Assembly (NCBI GenBank): GCA_045576455.1
Contig: JAZNGM010000010.1
Location: 1-64,000, forward strand
Reading direction: 5' to 3'
DNA from: RGIG4034 sp045576455
Lineage (GTDB): Bacteria; Bacillota; Clostridia; Lachnospirales; Lachnospiraceae
DNA length: 64,000 bases
Shown here: positions 1 to 6,164 of the stretch, one piece after another
How the letters are laid out: every line of letters starts with the position of its first letter
How positions within the stretch are numbered: the first letter of the stretch is position 1
Translations under genes and position numbers: made by a program
The notes under the pieces: model-generated
Seen by the model: the letters and a program-made list of their open reading frames with translations, nothing else
Database searches by the model: none
What the model was told of the DNA's origin: nothing

Positions 1-95
1 TAAAGACCCCTTGAAGACGACAAGGTAGATAGGACCAAGGTGTAAGTACAGTAATGTATTCAGCTGATGGTTACTAATCGGTCGAATGCTTCACC
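1..95 (+). rRNA. 23S rRNA, 3' end (partial)
   Basis: The first bases match the conserved 3' terminal domain of bacterial 23S rRNA (gacgacaaggt, aggtgtaagtacagtaatg, cagctgatggttactaat). The gene enters from the left edge of the window; the exact 3' end is estimated from the terminal helix. No recognisable 5S rRNA gene follows before the first tRNA. Confidence 0.92.
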
Positions 96-198
96 TAAAG
101 GAAAGTGTGAAGGAAAAGGATAGGAAGAGGAAGTTATTCTAAGGAAAGAAGATATAGATCTGAATGTTCGGTTTTGAAGGTACACAGGAAAGAAATAT

Positions 199-270
199 TC
201 CTCGATAGCTCAATGGTAGAGCACTCGGCTGTTAACCGAGTTGTTGCAGGTTCGAGCCCTGCTCGGGGAG
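199..270 (+). tRNA. tRNA-Asn (GTT)
   Basis: Cloverleaf folds with a 7-bp acceptor (TCCTCGA/TCGGGGA), a T-arm with TTCGAGC and anticodon GTT. CCA is not encoded. First gene of the eight-tRNA cluster after the 23S gene. Confidence 0.95.
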
Positions 271-279
271 CTTAAAACT

Positions 280-351
280 GGCTCCATGGTCAAGCGGTTA
301 AGACATCGCCCTTTCACGGCGGTAACACGGGTTCGATTCCCGTTGGAGTCA
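280..351 (+). tRNA. tRNA-Glu (TTC)
   Basis: Acceptor GGCTCCA pairs with TGGAGTC, T-loop TTCGATT, anticodon loop CTTTCAC giving TTC. CCA not encoded. Confidence 0.95.
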
Positions 352-375
352 TTTAAATTCGCAATCATTATGTTT

Positions 376-448
376 GCCGATGTGGCTCAATTGGCAGAGC
401 AGCTGATTTGTAATCAGCAGGTTATCGGTTCGAGTCCGATCATCGGCT
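376..448 (+). tRNA. tRNA-Thr (TGT)
   Basis: Acceptor GCCGATG pairs fully with CATCGGC; anticodon stem GCTGA/TCAGC encloses TTTGTAA, anticodon TGT. CCA not encoded. Confidence 0.95.
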
Positions 449-467
449 TAACCCATAAGGGAATTGC

Positions 468-541
468 GGACCTTTAGCTCAGTTGGTTAGAGCAACCGGC
501 TCATAACCGGTCGGTCCTGGGTTCGAGTCCCCGAAGGTCCA
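468..541 (+). tRNA. tRNA-Met or tRNA-Ile2 (CAT)
   Basis: Acceptor GGACCTT pairs with AAGGTCC; anticodon loop CTCATAA gives CAT. The normal G1-C72 pair argues against initiator tRNA. Whether it is elongator Met or lysidine-modified Ile2 cannot be decided by eye. Confidence 0.9.
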
Positions 542-566
542 TTTTTATATTTGATTTGAAAGATTA

Positions 567-640
567 GGCCCAGTGGCTCAGTTGGTTAGAGCGCCGCCCT
601 GTCACGGCGGAGGTCGTGGGTTCGAGTCCCATCTGGGTCG
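567..640 (+). tRNA. tRNA-Asp (GTC)
   Basis: Acceptor GGCCCAG pairs with CTGGGTC (one G-T); anticodon GTC within CCTGTCACG; T-loop TTCGAGT. CCA not encoded. Confidence 0.95.
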
Positions 641-691
641 CTTAATATTTCAAAATGTATTAACAAGATGAAATATTCTACATAATTACAT

Positions 692-764
692 GGGATCTTA
701 GCTCAGCTGGGAGAGCATCTGCCTTACAAGCAGAGGGTCATAGGTTCGAGCCCTATAGGTCCCA
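692..764 (+). tRNA. tRNA-Val (TAC)
   Basis: Acceptor GGGATCT pairs with AGGTCCC; anticodon stem TCTGC/GCAGA encloses CTTACAA, anticodon TAC. Confidence 0.95.
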
Positions 765-802
765 TTAGAACTTTATTAAGTTCTTGAAACCATGTGTTTC
801 AT

Positions 803-886
803 GCCGGCGTGGCGGAACTGGCAGACGCGCAGGACTTAAAATCCTGTTGTGGCAACACAGTACCGGTTCGATTCCGGTCGCCGGCA
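803..886 (+). tRNA. tRNA-Leu (TAA)
   Basis: Class II tRNA with long variable arm. Acceptor GCCGGCG pairs perfectly with CGCCGGC; anticodon loop CTTAAAA gives TAA. Confidence 0.95.
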
Positions 887-890
887 GTAA

Positions 891-964
891 GTGCGCTTAG
901 CTCAGCTGGATAGAGCGTTTGGCTACGGACCAAAAGGTCGGGGGTTCGAATCCTCTAGCGCACG
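891..964 (+). tRNA. tRNA-Arg (ACG)
   Basis: Acceptor GTGCGCT pairs with AGCGCAC; anticodon stem TTTGG/CCAAA encloses CTACGGA, anticodon ACG. Last tRNA before the cluster terminator. Confidence 0.95.
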
Positions 965-981
965 TTATAAGAATTGTACTA

Positions 982-1014
982 AAAAAAGAGCATTCGTTTG
1001 AATGCTTTTTTTGT
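982..1014 (+). terminator. Rho-independent terminator of the rRNA/tRNA cluster
   Basis: Stem AGCATTC (989-995) and GAATGCT (1000-1006) with a 4-base loop, followed by a T run. Confidence 0.85.
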
Positions 1015-1106
1015 TTTCATCTTTCTTTTTTATGTTAGAATAACCAATAATGACAAGCATAGTATTAATGCATGTCATAACGTAAATCGTATAAGGAGAG
1101 ATTGTG

Positions 1107-1601
1107 ATGGCTGAATATTGGGATTTGTATGATGCAGACAGAAATTTTTTAGGAAGAACTATAAAGCGTGGAGATGCTTTTGAAAAAGATGAGTATTATG
1201 TATGCTGTGAAATATGGATTATGAATGAGGAAGGTAAGTTTCTTATTACACAAAGACATCCTGATAAAAAGGCGGGTGGTTTATGGGAATTTACAGGCGG
1301 TGGTGTACTTGCAGGAGAAACAACGGCACAAGGCGCTGTACGTGAAGTTAAGGAGGAGCTTGGCGTATCAGTAAATACATCAGAGTTAACATTACTTGAG
1401 GTCTATAAACATAAAAATTATTTTATGGATATATATGTATTAAAGAAAAATCTGGATATTACTACACTTACATTACAACCTACGGAGGTTGTGGATGCAA
1501 AATGGGTATCCAAAGATGAACTTTTGTCCATGATTGATAGTAAAGAGATTGTATGGTCGGTTGGACTTCGTTACACTCAGTATAATGGTTTGATTAGCTA
1601 G
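1107..1601 (+). CDS. NUDIX hydrolase
   Basis: A hydrolase of nucleoside-diphosphate-linked substrates; the substrate is not predictable. The Nudix box lies near residues 64-86 (GGVLAGE, then REVKEELGV), giving the G-x5-E-x7-RE-x2-EE-x-G pattern with all metal-binding glutamates. The N-terminus (EYWDLYD...) resembles the Nudix subgroup related to isopentenyl-diphosphate isomerase and YfcD, but this is only a family resemblance. The ATG at 1107 is preferred over the in-frame GTG at 1104 because it is better spaced from AAGGAGAG (1093-1100). It stands alone between the tRNA terminator and the cas1 remnant; 187 bp separate it from the cas1 start. Confidence 0.88.
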   Translation: MAEYWDLYDADRNFLGRTIKRGDAFEKDEYYVCCEIWIMNEEGKFLITQRHPDKKAGGLWEFTGGGVLAGETTAQGAVREVKEELGVSVNTSELTLLEVYKHKNYFMDIYVLKKNLDITTLTLQPTEVVDAKWVSKDELLSMIDSKEIVWSVGLRYTQYNGLIS

Positions 1602-1715
1602 CTATTTTATTGTAAGTGTATAGTTTTGGAGAAAATACATGAAATTAAGAACTTATTGTGATTTCCGTATTTTGTAGCAGTTTTTTATCTTAAAGAATTT
1701 CGCTATATGTTGATG

Positions 1716-1742
1716 TTGAAATAATATGCATAGTGATATAAT
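1716..1742 (+). promoter_or_regulatory. Putative promoter of cas1-cas2 (extended -10)
   Basis: TATAAT at 1737-1742 is preceded by TG one base upstream, giving the extended -10 TGATATAAT. The -35 is poor (TTGAAA at 1716, only 15 bp away). The 12-mer TAGTGATATAAT recurs exactly at the end of cas2, just before the repeat array. Confidence 0.55.
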
Positions 1743-1788
1743 TAATATACTAAAATATTGAAAAATGATTTAGTAGAGAGGGGAAAAT

Positions 1789-2694
1789 ATGGGATTTCGA
1801 ACGCTTGAAATCAGTCGTGCTGCAGAAATACACATAAAGGAATGACAACTGGAAATTACAACAGAAGATGGAGTTTTAGTTGTGCCGATAGAGGATTTGA
1901 ATCAAATTATGGTACATGGTGCTAATATACGACTGTCTACAATGGATTTATCTATATTAAGTCAGAATAAAGTTGCACTCATGACGGTTGATGATAGGTA
2001 TTTGCCGACAGCCATTGTGTTACCATTTGAAGGACATACGAGGCAATCTAAATTAATGCATGCACAAGTGAATACTACACATGAAAAATACATGGAATTA
2101 TGGATTCATATTATAAAACAAAAAATTATTAATCAATCCAGAGCATTATCTATTATGGGACTGGCTGGTGCAGAGAAAATTGCAGAGTATGTGTCAACAG
2201 TGAAGGAGGAGAATGTTGATTATTGTGAGTCATTGGCTGCTAAAGAGTATTTTATATACTTCCATGAAGGATTTAACAGAAGAAGCGAGAACCCTATAAA
2301 TAGCAGATTAAACTATGGTTATGCTGTTGCCAGAAGTGCAATTGCAAGAAAACTGGTGGCAACCGGTTTCCATCCAACTTTTGGAATGCATCATGACAAC
2401 CAATTAAATGCATTTAATCTGGCTGATGATTTAATTGAACCATATCGTGCAATTGTTGATTTAGTAGCACATAACAATATTGCGCCAAATATACAGTTGA
2501 CAAAATCAGAAAGAAGAGAATTGGCACATGTATTGCATAATGCCTGTAGTGTTGACGGAGTAAAGATGAATGTAATGTCAGCAATTGATATTATGGTGGA
2601 GAGTTTGAAAAGGATCATTTTAGACGCTTCAACAGAAAGATTGAAGTTACCAATGATTCTACCGATCGAGAGTATGGAGGGGATTACAGAATGA
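1789..2694 (+). pseudogene. cas1: cas1 (type II-like), interrupted by TGA at codon 19
   Basis: Cas1 is the integrase subunit of CRISPR adaptation. From the ATG at 1789, preceded by GAGAGGGG, the frame reads MGFRTLEISRAAEIHIKE, then TGA at 1843-1845, then continues in the same frame to 2694 (about 300 codons, normal length). After the stop the sequence is clearly Cas1: the catalytic triad appears kept as E147 (ESLAAKEYF), H202 (GMHH) and E217 (LIEPYR), with the hallmark LNYGYAVARSAIARKL. Type II-C/II-A similarity is judged by eye. Translation could restart at GTG 1882, but that product would lack the first beta strands of the N-terminal domain used for dimerisation. It overlaps cas2 by 4 bp (ATGA). 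Either inactivated, read through, or a sequencing error. Confidence 0.85.
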
Positions 2695-2996
2695 GATTAC
2701 TTGTTATTCTGAGCCCGACAGAGAAATGGGGAACTAAAACAGAGTATACAAGACTTCGAAAATTTTTACGTAAGGATGGTTATGTACGAATTGCACCTGA
2801 AGTATTTATGCGGATAGTACAAAATAGAAAGGCATCTGAAAAACATTACAGACGAATAGAAGAATACGCACCTAAAACCGGAGTGGTAAGGATTTTGCGT
2901 TTGACAGAAAAGCAATATAATAATATATATATGGTAGTCGGTGAACCGGATTATCAGGAAAGAGTAATTGGCATAAATAGTCATATAGTGATATAA
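2691..2996 (+). CDS. cas2: CRISPR-associated endoribonuclease/adaptation protein Cas2
   Basis: Cas2 bridges two Cas1 dimers in the adaptation complex. The 101-residue length and the ferredoxin-like start MRLLVILSPTE, then TEYTRLRKFLRKDGYVRIAPEVFMRI, match Cas2 proteins of type II systems. The start codon overlaps the cas1 stop (ATGA), the usual coupling in cas1-cas2 operons. The 3' end carries the putative array promoter; the stop codon lies inside its -10 box. No other cas gene is visible in the window, so Cas2 has no obvious functional Cas1 partner here unless the upstream stop codon is bypassed. Confidence 0.88.
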   Translation: MRLLVILSPTEKWGTKTEYTRLRKFLRKDGYVRIAPEVFMRIVQNRKASEKHYRRIEEYAPKTGVVRILRLTEKQYNNIYMVVGEPDYQERVIGINSHIVI

Positions 2997-3062
2997 TATG
3001 ATTCATGAAACGTTATTTATAAATGCATGGGCGTTTGATGAAAAAATATACAAAATATAGTA
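2968..3062 (+). promoter_or_regulatory. Leader and promoter of the repeat array
   Basis: TTGGCA (2968-2973), 18 bp, then TATAAT (2992-2997) with an upstream TG gives a good extended -10 promoter reading into the array. The following AT-rich 66 bp between the cas2 stop and repeat R1 sit where a CRISPR leader would be. Confidence 0.6.
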
Positions 3063-3098
3063 GTTGAATAACCTACCAAAAATGGTGCATCGTTCAAC
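3063..3098 (+). repeat. Array repeat R1
   Basis: 36 bp, GTTGAATAACC...CATCGTTCAAC. Identical to R2-R5. Leader-proximal copy. Confidence 0.95.
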
Positions 3099-3310
3099 AA
3101 AATTGGAGATAGGTACTATGAAGCAGTAATAAATATCATGAATGTTAAGAAGGGTAAACTGTTTAAGGATGTGACAAAAATAAAAGATGTTACGGAGGCT
3201 ATAATGAACTCATACGGACAAAATCCGAAGTTTCAATTCCTACGAACATCTTCTACTAATAGTGTATCACAAAAAGAGGAAAATGCAACGGATTTGGTGA
3301 AAAAATCTTT
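3099..3310 (+). pseudogene. Gene fragment between R1 and R2
   Basis: The 212-bp interval is open throughout in one frame (starts KIGDRYYEAVINIMN, ends DLVKKSL) with no start codon or ribosome site at its left edge, so it is an internal piece of a larger gene. I do not recognise the family. It runs into R2 in frame but does not share the frame of the ADP-ribosyltransferase tip after R2, so the two are not simply one gene split by a repeat. An apparent 144-codon ORF across R2 is a by-product. Confidence 0.5.
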
Positions 3311-3346
3311 GTTGAATAACCTACCAAAAATGGTGCATCGTTCAAC
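3311..3346 (+). repeat. Array repeat R2
   Basis: 36 bp, identical to R1. Confidence 0.95.
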
Positions 3347-3592
3347 GATAAGGGATTTGTTGCAACAACACCTGACTTGCACGGTGGATTTGGTGGCGGT
3401 ATCCAAATGTATATTGATGTTCCAAAAGGAGCAAAAGGCGTATATTTGGGTGATTTATCGGCAGCACCTGACGAGAAGGAATTTCTTTTGCAATGTGGTA
3501 CACAGTTCTCCGTTGAAAAGATTGAAGCGTATACCGATAAGTTTGGTGATACGCAGTATGATGTTTATTTGAGGGTGATTACAGATGAATGA
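3347..3592 (+). pseudogene. C-terminal tip of an ADP-ribosyltransferase-type toxin
   Basis: Starting at the first base after R2 the frame reads DKGFVATTPDLHGGFGGG and ends at 3592 (about 81 codons). It contains a serine/threonine strand (ATTP) and a loop DEKEFLL with the E-x-E pair typical of R-S-E class ADP-ribosyltransferases (VIP2 or MuF-associated toxins). The N-terminal half of the domain with the NAD-binding arginine is missing, and no start codon or ribosome site precedes it. Its stop overlaps the start of the next small gene (ATGA), as in toxin-immunity pairs. Assignment of the fold is by motif and is moderately sure; it cannot be enzymatically complete as it stands. Confidence 0.6.
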
Positions 3593-3767
3593 AAAATTTG
3601 AAGCCAAGAAGGGCGAAATGCAGTTGATTGATAATGATGATTTGGATTGTAAAGGGTGCATCTATGTGCATAGTGATAGCACCATGGATTGTGTCATATA
3701 TCAAATGGCTAAACCCGGAAAAATATTATACGGTGGGAAATGCAAACACAAAAAAACGAAGCAGTAA
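3585..3767 (+). CDS. Small Cys-rich protein, candidate immunity protein
   Basis: 60 residues (starts MNEKFEAKKGEMQ, ends KCKHKKTKQ) with three cysteines in DCKGC...MDC and a fourth near the C-terminus. I do not recognise a named family. Its start overlaps the stop of the ADP-ribosyltransferase tip by 4 bp, so it would be translated by coupling in the intact parent locus. That position, directly after a toxin tip, is the usual place of a cognate immunity gene; the role is inferred from context only. Two terminator-like hairpins follow. Confidence 0.55.
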   Translation: MNEKFEAKKGEMQLIDNDDLDCKGCIYVHSDSTMDCVIYQMAKPGKILYGGKCKHKKTKQ

Positions 3768-3781
3768 AGCATCTTGCAAAC

Positions 3782-3925
3782 AATGGCAGGGTGCTTTTTT
3801 CATGCAAAAAATCAAATAACAGATATTTAAGGGCAGTATTTGTGAAAACTTCGCAGATATTGCCTTTTTATATGGATTTTAAGAAAGGGGGTAAGTGCTA
3901 TGAAAGAGCGTTTGCAGAAGTTATT
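3782..3925 (+). repeat. Duplicated 3' module, copy 1
   Basis: About 145 bp nearly identical to 5303-5447. It includes a GGTGCTTTTTT terminator arm, a second strong terminator (3829-3869, stem AAGGGCAGTATTTG/CAGATATTGCCTTT) and the start of a holin-like ORF. Both copies follow an immunity-like gene and both are cut off shortly after by a repeat (R3, R5). Confidence 0.85.
3829..3869 (+). terminator. Terminator after the immunity-like gene (copy 1)
   Basis: Fourteen-pair stem AAGGGCAGTATTTG with CAGATATTGCCTTT, loop of about 11 bases, followed by T residues. Confidence 0.75.
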
Positions 3926-3942
3926 GACTGTAAAATCCTTAG
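3900..3942 (+). pseudogene. Holin-like gene, 5' end only (copy 1)
   Basis: ATG at 3900 preceded by AAAGGGGG encodes MKERLQKLLTVKSL and is then cut by R3. The start resembles the conserved N-terminus of small phage holin-like proteins of Clostridia (MKERLQKLxxVKSxVT). The second copy at 5422 extends a few codons further (SIVTILL), supporting this reading. Identification rests on memory of the family. Confidence 0.5.
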
Positions 3943-3978
3943 GTTGAATAACCTACCAAAAATGGTGCATCGTTCAAC
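3943..3978 (+). repeat. Array repeat R3
   Basis: 36 bp, identical to R1. Confidence 0.95.
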
Positions 3979-4236
3979 AATGTATGGTATATTTAAATCA
4001 CAGAAATACATATAATACTTGACTTATACATAGCCGATTTATACTAGTTATAGTTGGTTATGTTTTGTACACAAGGTAAATGAGAGTTTGTGACACTATA
4101 CGTGAATCGCAAAACGGACTTGTGGTTATAAACTTTTAAGAGAGACATCGAAAGGTGTCTCTCTTGCATTATGCGAATATATCAAACAAAAAGGATGCAA
4201 CCCAACTTGCACCCTTATACTCTTCTATTTCTTTTA
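3979..4236. other. Non-coding stretch with two hairpins
   Basis: No gene seen after R3 until the minus-strand gene. A plus-strand hairpin, AAGAGAGACA (4138-4147) with TGTCTCTCTT (4156-4165), ends the region between about 4019 (TTGACT) and 4165; a short RNA is possible but the promoter spacing is poor. It has no match to an anti-repeat, so it is not an obvious tracrRNA. Confidence 0.5.
4191..4216 (-). terminator. Terminator of the minus-strand membrane-protein gene
   Basis: Stem AAGGATGCAA (4191-4200) with TTGCACCCTT (4207-4216). Read on the minus strand it is followed by TTTTGTTTG. Confidence 0.75.
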
Positions 4237-4581
4237 TTAACCTAAAGCATCCATTATAGACATTCCACCAAAAAACATAACAATCATGCCAATGACTGTA
4301 ATAACTACAAAGAATGTAAGCATACTTTTGATAGACCTGATATTTTTTGTTCTGTCGATTTCAAGTTGAAGCTTCACATCTTCATCTGTCATATTGTTTG
4401 TATTTATTTCTTTGTAATATTTATTATAATCTTCGTTACCACCTTCGTAGTGACCAGTTATATAAATCAGGGAATCGTTTGTATTGTTCTTGGATAGATT
4501 GTTATAATCCTCTTCTGATAAAGTTTTTGAATTATATATGCCAAGTTCAACTAACTCTTCAATGATTTTATTATTCATCAT
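4237..4581 (-). CDS. Small membrane protein of unknown function
   Basis: 114 residues (starts MMNNKIIEELVELGIYN). The N-terminal two thirds are polar and acidic; one strongly hydrophobic segment near residues 87-106 (SMLTFFVVITVIGMIVMFFG) gives a C-terminal membrane anchor. An AGGAGGT ribosome site lies 6 bp before the ATG at 4581 and a terminator follows, so this is a complete, self-standing minus-strand gene inside the R3-R4 interval. I do not recognise the family. It is the only gene in the array that points against the repeats. Confidence 0.72.
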   Translation of the reverse strand: MMNNKIIEELVELGIYNSKTLSEEDYNNLSKNNTNDSLIYITGHYEGGNEDYNKYYKEINTNNMTDEDVKLQLEIDRTKNIRSIKSMLTFFVVITVIGMIVMFFGGMSIMDALG

Positions 4582-4648
4582 TACATTACCTCCTAAGTAA
4601 AATTAGATATTATATATTATATCAACGTACTCATTTGAAGTCAAATAA

Positions 4649-4783
4649 AAATGCTTATACACAAAGCAAATCAATAGTACGACATTCAAAACATGGTTAA
4701 CAGGCTTAAATGATGTACAAAAAGCTATAAATAATATATCTACATTAAGTACAACTGCTAATGGAGCAACACATCTATTCTCT
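4649..4783 (+). pseudogene. Pre-toxin fragment ending at R4
   Basis: Forty-five open codons (starts KCLYTKQINSTTF, ends TANGATHLFS) lie between an in-frame stop at 4646 and R4, without a start codon or ribosome site. Across R4 the same frame continues as the toxin tip at 4820; the repeat itself adds GTT GAA TAA, so translation would stop two codons into it. Removing the 36-bp repeat restores a continuous 103-codon reading frame. The fragment looks like the region preceding a polymorphic toxin domain, but the family is not recognised. Confidence 0.5.
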
Positions 4784-4819
4784 GTTGAATAACCTACCAA
4801 AAATGGTGCATCGTTCAAC
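4784..4819 (+). repeat. Array repeat R4
   Basis: 36 bp, identical to R1. Lies in frame inside an otherwise continuous reading frame. Confidence 0.95.
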
Positions 4820-4996
4820 TTAAAAGGCAAGACGTACGAAGATGGCGGTGGATATAAAGTCAGTGGAAAGCAAGACGGACAATATTTACAGTATCATCCT
4901 GATAGTGGAAGCCATCATAATGGTGAATACTATAAATTGTCAAGCGGTAAAACAGGTACGCAAAGATATGATATGAATGGTAAATTGATTGAATGA
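4820..4996 (+). pseudogene. C-terminal toxin tip after R4
   Basis: Fifty-eight codons start at the first base after R4 (LKGKTYEDGGGYKVSG) and end KTGTQRYDMNGKLIE. The Gly/Tyr/His-rich sequence, with YHPDSGSHHNGEYYK, resembles the last segment of secreted polymorphic toxin nucleases, but the family is not certain. It has no start of its own and is followed within a few bases by an immunity-like gene, the same arrangement as after R2. Confidence 0.5.
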
Positions 4997-5003
4997 TAGG
5001 TGG
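4994..5003 (+). promoter_or_regulatory. Ribosome binding site that decides the immunity start
   Basis: AGGTGG at 4998-5003 is 7 bp before the ATG at 5011 and too close to the earlier in-frame ATG at 4993, so translation most likely starts at 5011. Confidence 0.6.
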
Positions 5004-5010
5004 TGATTGT

Positions 5011-5286
5011 ATGGCAATGGACCAAAAGATTATATTCAGTGGGTTGGATTTTGAAGAATGTGAATTTGAATATCCAACAGGGAAAAGAATATGTTATAAA
5101 GGAACAGACGGTGGATATTACCGGATTGACCATTTTGGAAAGTTATATGTTATTGAGTATGCAGAAAACGAAGCAGAAGCCAAGGTCAACCGTTTTGAAG
5201 ATGTTGAAACATACAATGACACTTTACCACAAGATGAACTTGTTAAGTTGATTCAATCAGATTTAAAGAAGTATATTAGCGAATAA
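5011..5286 (+). CDS. Candidate immunity protein
   Basis: 91 residues from ATG 5011 (MAMDQKIIFSGLDFEECEF...), acidic and rich in aromatic residues, with no signal peptide or membrane segment. No family recognised. It starts 15 bp after the toxin-tip stop and is followed by the duplicated terminator/holin module. Small acidic cytoplasmic proteins directly after toxin tips are typical immunity proteins; that role is inferred from position, size and charge. Confidence 0.6.
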   Translation: MAMDQKIIFSGLDFEECEFEYPTGKRICYKGTDGGYYRIDHFGKLYVIEYAENEAEAKVNRFEDVETYNDTLPQDELVKLIQSDLKKYISE

Positions 5287-5302
5287 AAAGCACTTTGCAA
5301 AT

Positions 5303-5447
5303 AATGGCAGGGTGCTTTTTTCATGTAAAAAAATTAAATAACAGATATTTAAGGGCAGTATTTGTGAAAACTTCGCAGATATTGCCTTTTTATATGGATT
5401 TTAGGAAAGGGGGTAAGTGCTATGAAAGAGCGTTTGCAGAAGTTATT
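5303..5447 (+). repeat. Duplicated 3' module, copy 2
   Basis: Near-identical to 3782-3925 (a few substitutions and one indel). Contains the terminator at 5351-5391 and the second holin-like 5' end. Confidence 0.85.
5351..5391 (+). terminator. Terminator after the immunity-like gene (copy 2)
   Basis: Same 14-pair stem as at 3829-3869, followed by a T run. Confidence 0.75.
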
Positions 5448-5479
5448 TAGTGTGAAATCCATAGTAACAATATTACTTA
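5422..5479 (+). pseudogene. Holin-like gene, 5' end only (copy 2)
   Basis: ATG at 5422 with upstream AAAGGGGG encodes MKERLQKLLSVKSIVTILL and is cut by R5. Slightly longer than the copy cut by R3, showing that the two breakpoints differ by about 15 bp. Confidence 0.5.
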
Positions 5480-5515
5480 GTTGAATAACCTACCAAAAAT
5501 GGTGCATCGTTCAAC
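5480..5515 (+). repeat. Array repeat R5
   Basis: 36 bp, identical to R1. Last copy of the identical group. Confidence 0.95.
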
Positions 5516-5981
5516 CTATTCTGCTATTGAAGTGGTAGTCAATAAAAATGGTAAACCAGAGGAATGCAGTTTTAAAGACAAAAATAATAAATTCATGAAA
5601 ATGGTAAAGTGTTGTATTGATGTTTATAATAAAAACTATCAGGTTGTTTTAGCGATAGGTGAAAATAAATGGATTAAAACTTGGGTTAAAACGCTTTATG
5701 CAACAAAAAAAGAAGCTTCTCAAGCGTCTAATGCAAATGCCCTAGACACGACGTCCGAAAACGACCTTAAGCCTGCTTCTTTTAATAGTATTATATCCAA
5801 AGAAGTTTCAGATGACAATAGGGAAAATAGTGAAATTAAGAAATCTTTAAAAGATTTCAACACATCCATAGACCTTGAGCGTGAATATGAAGGGATAAGC
5901 TTTGGAGAAACAACCGGAGTTCTTGGTGCCGTAACAGCAAAATTGAAACATACTAAAATAGATACGGAGCAGATAAGTTGA
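5516..5981 (+). pseudogene. C-terminal fragment of an unrecognised protein, possible toxin-like domain
   Basis: Open from R5 to a stop inside R6 (about 154 codons). Starts YSAIEVVVNKNGKPEECSF, contains KCCIDVYNKNYQVVLAIG and IKTWVKTLYATKKEAS, then a Ser/Asn/Asp-rich linker and a tail with ISFGETTGVLGAV. No native start is visible; the TTG at 5481 lies inside the repeat and has no ribosome site. The first 65 residues look like a small mixed alpha/beta domain of the kind found at the tips of phage-borne or polymorphic toxins, but this is uncertain. The stop codon at 5979-5981 is provided by R6, so the original 3' end is lost too. Confidence 0.45.
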
Positions 5982-6012
5982 AGAATCCACCAAGAATGGT
6001 GCATCGTTCAAT
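5977..6012 (+). repeat. Array repeat R6 (diverged)
   Basis: 36 bp; begins GTTGAAGAATCC, has CACCAAGAATGG in place of TACCAAAAATGG, and ends TTCAAT. Confidence 0.93.
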
Positions 6013-6164
6013 TAAAAAGCCATTGATTGTCAAGTAAAAAACGAATAATATTAAAGAGATACAGAAGAAATAAATTATTTTTGAAAAATAGCAAATTAAA
6101 ACAATATTTTTGCAACTAATTAGGTAAAAGAAGCCAAAGGTGGCAGAAAGGTGGAGTCTCCGAG

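Noticed and set aside
241..477. 78-codon ORF in the first tRNA cluster
   Set aside because: Covers tRNA-Glu and tRNA-Thr genes; the same applies to the ORF at 15049-15264 in the second cluster.
1843..1845. TGA in cas1 as a selenocysteine codon
   Set aside because: The position is not a catalytic or cysteine site in Cas1 proteins, and no SECIS-like hairpin is apparent right after it.
3138..3572. 144-codon ORF crossing repeat R2
   Set aside because: It joins the R1-R2 fragment to an out-of-frame reading of the toxin tip through the repeat; composition after R2 is not protein-like.
4019..4165. Possible tracrRNA between R3 and the minus-strand gene
   Set aside because: Ends in a hairpin but contains no stretch complementary to the repeat, and promoter spacing is 15 bp.
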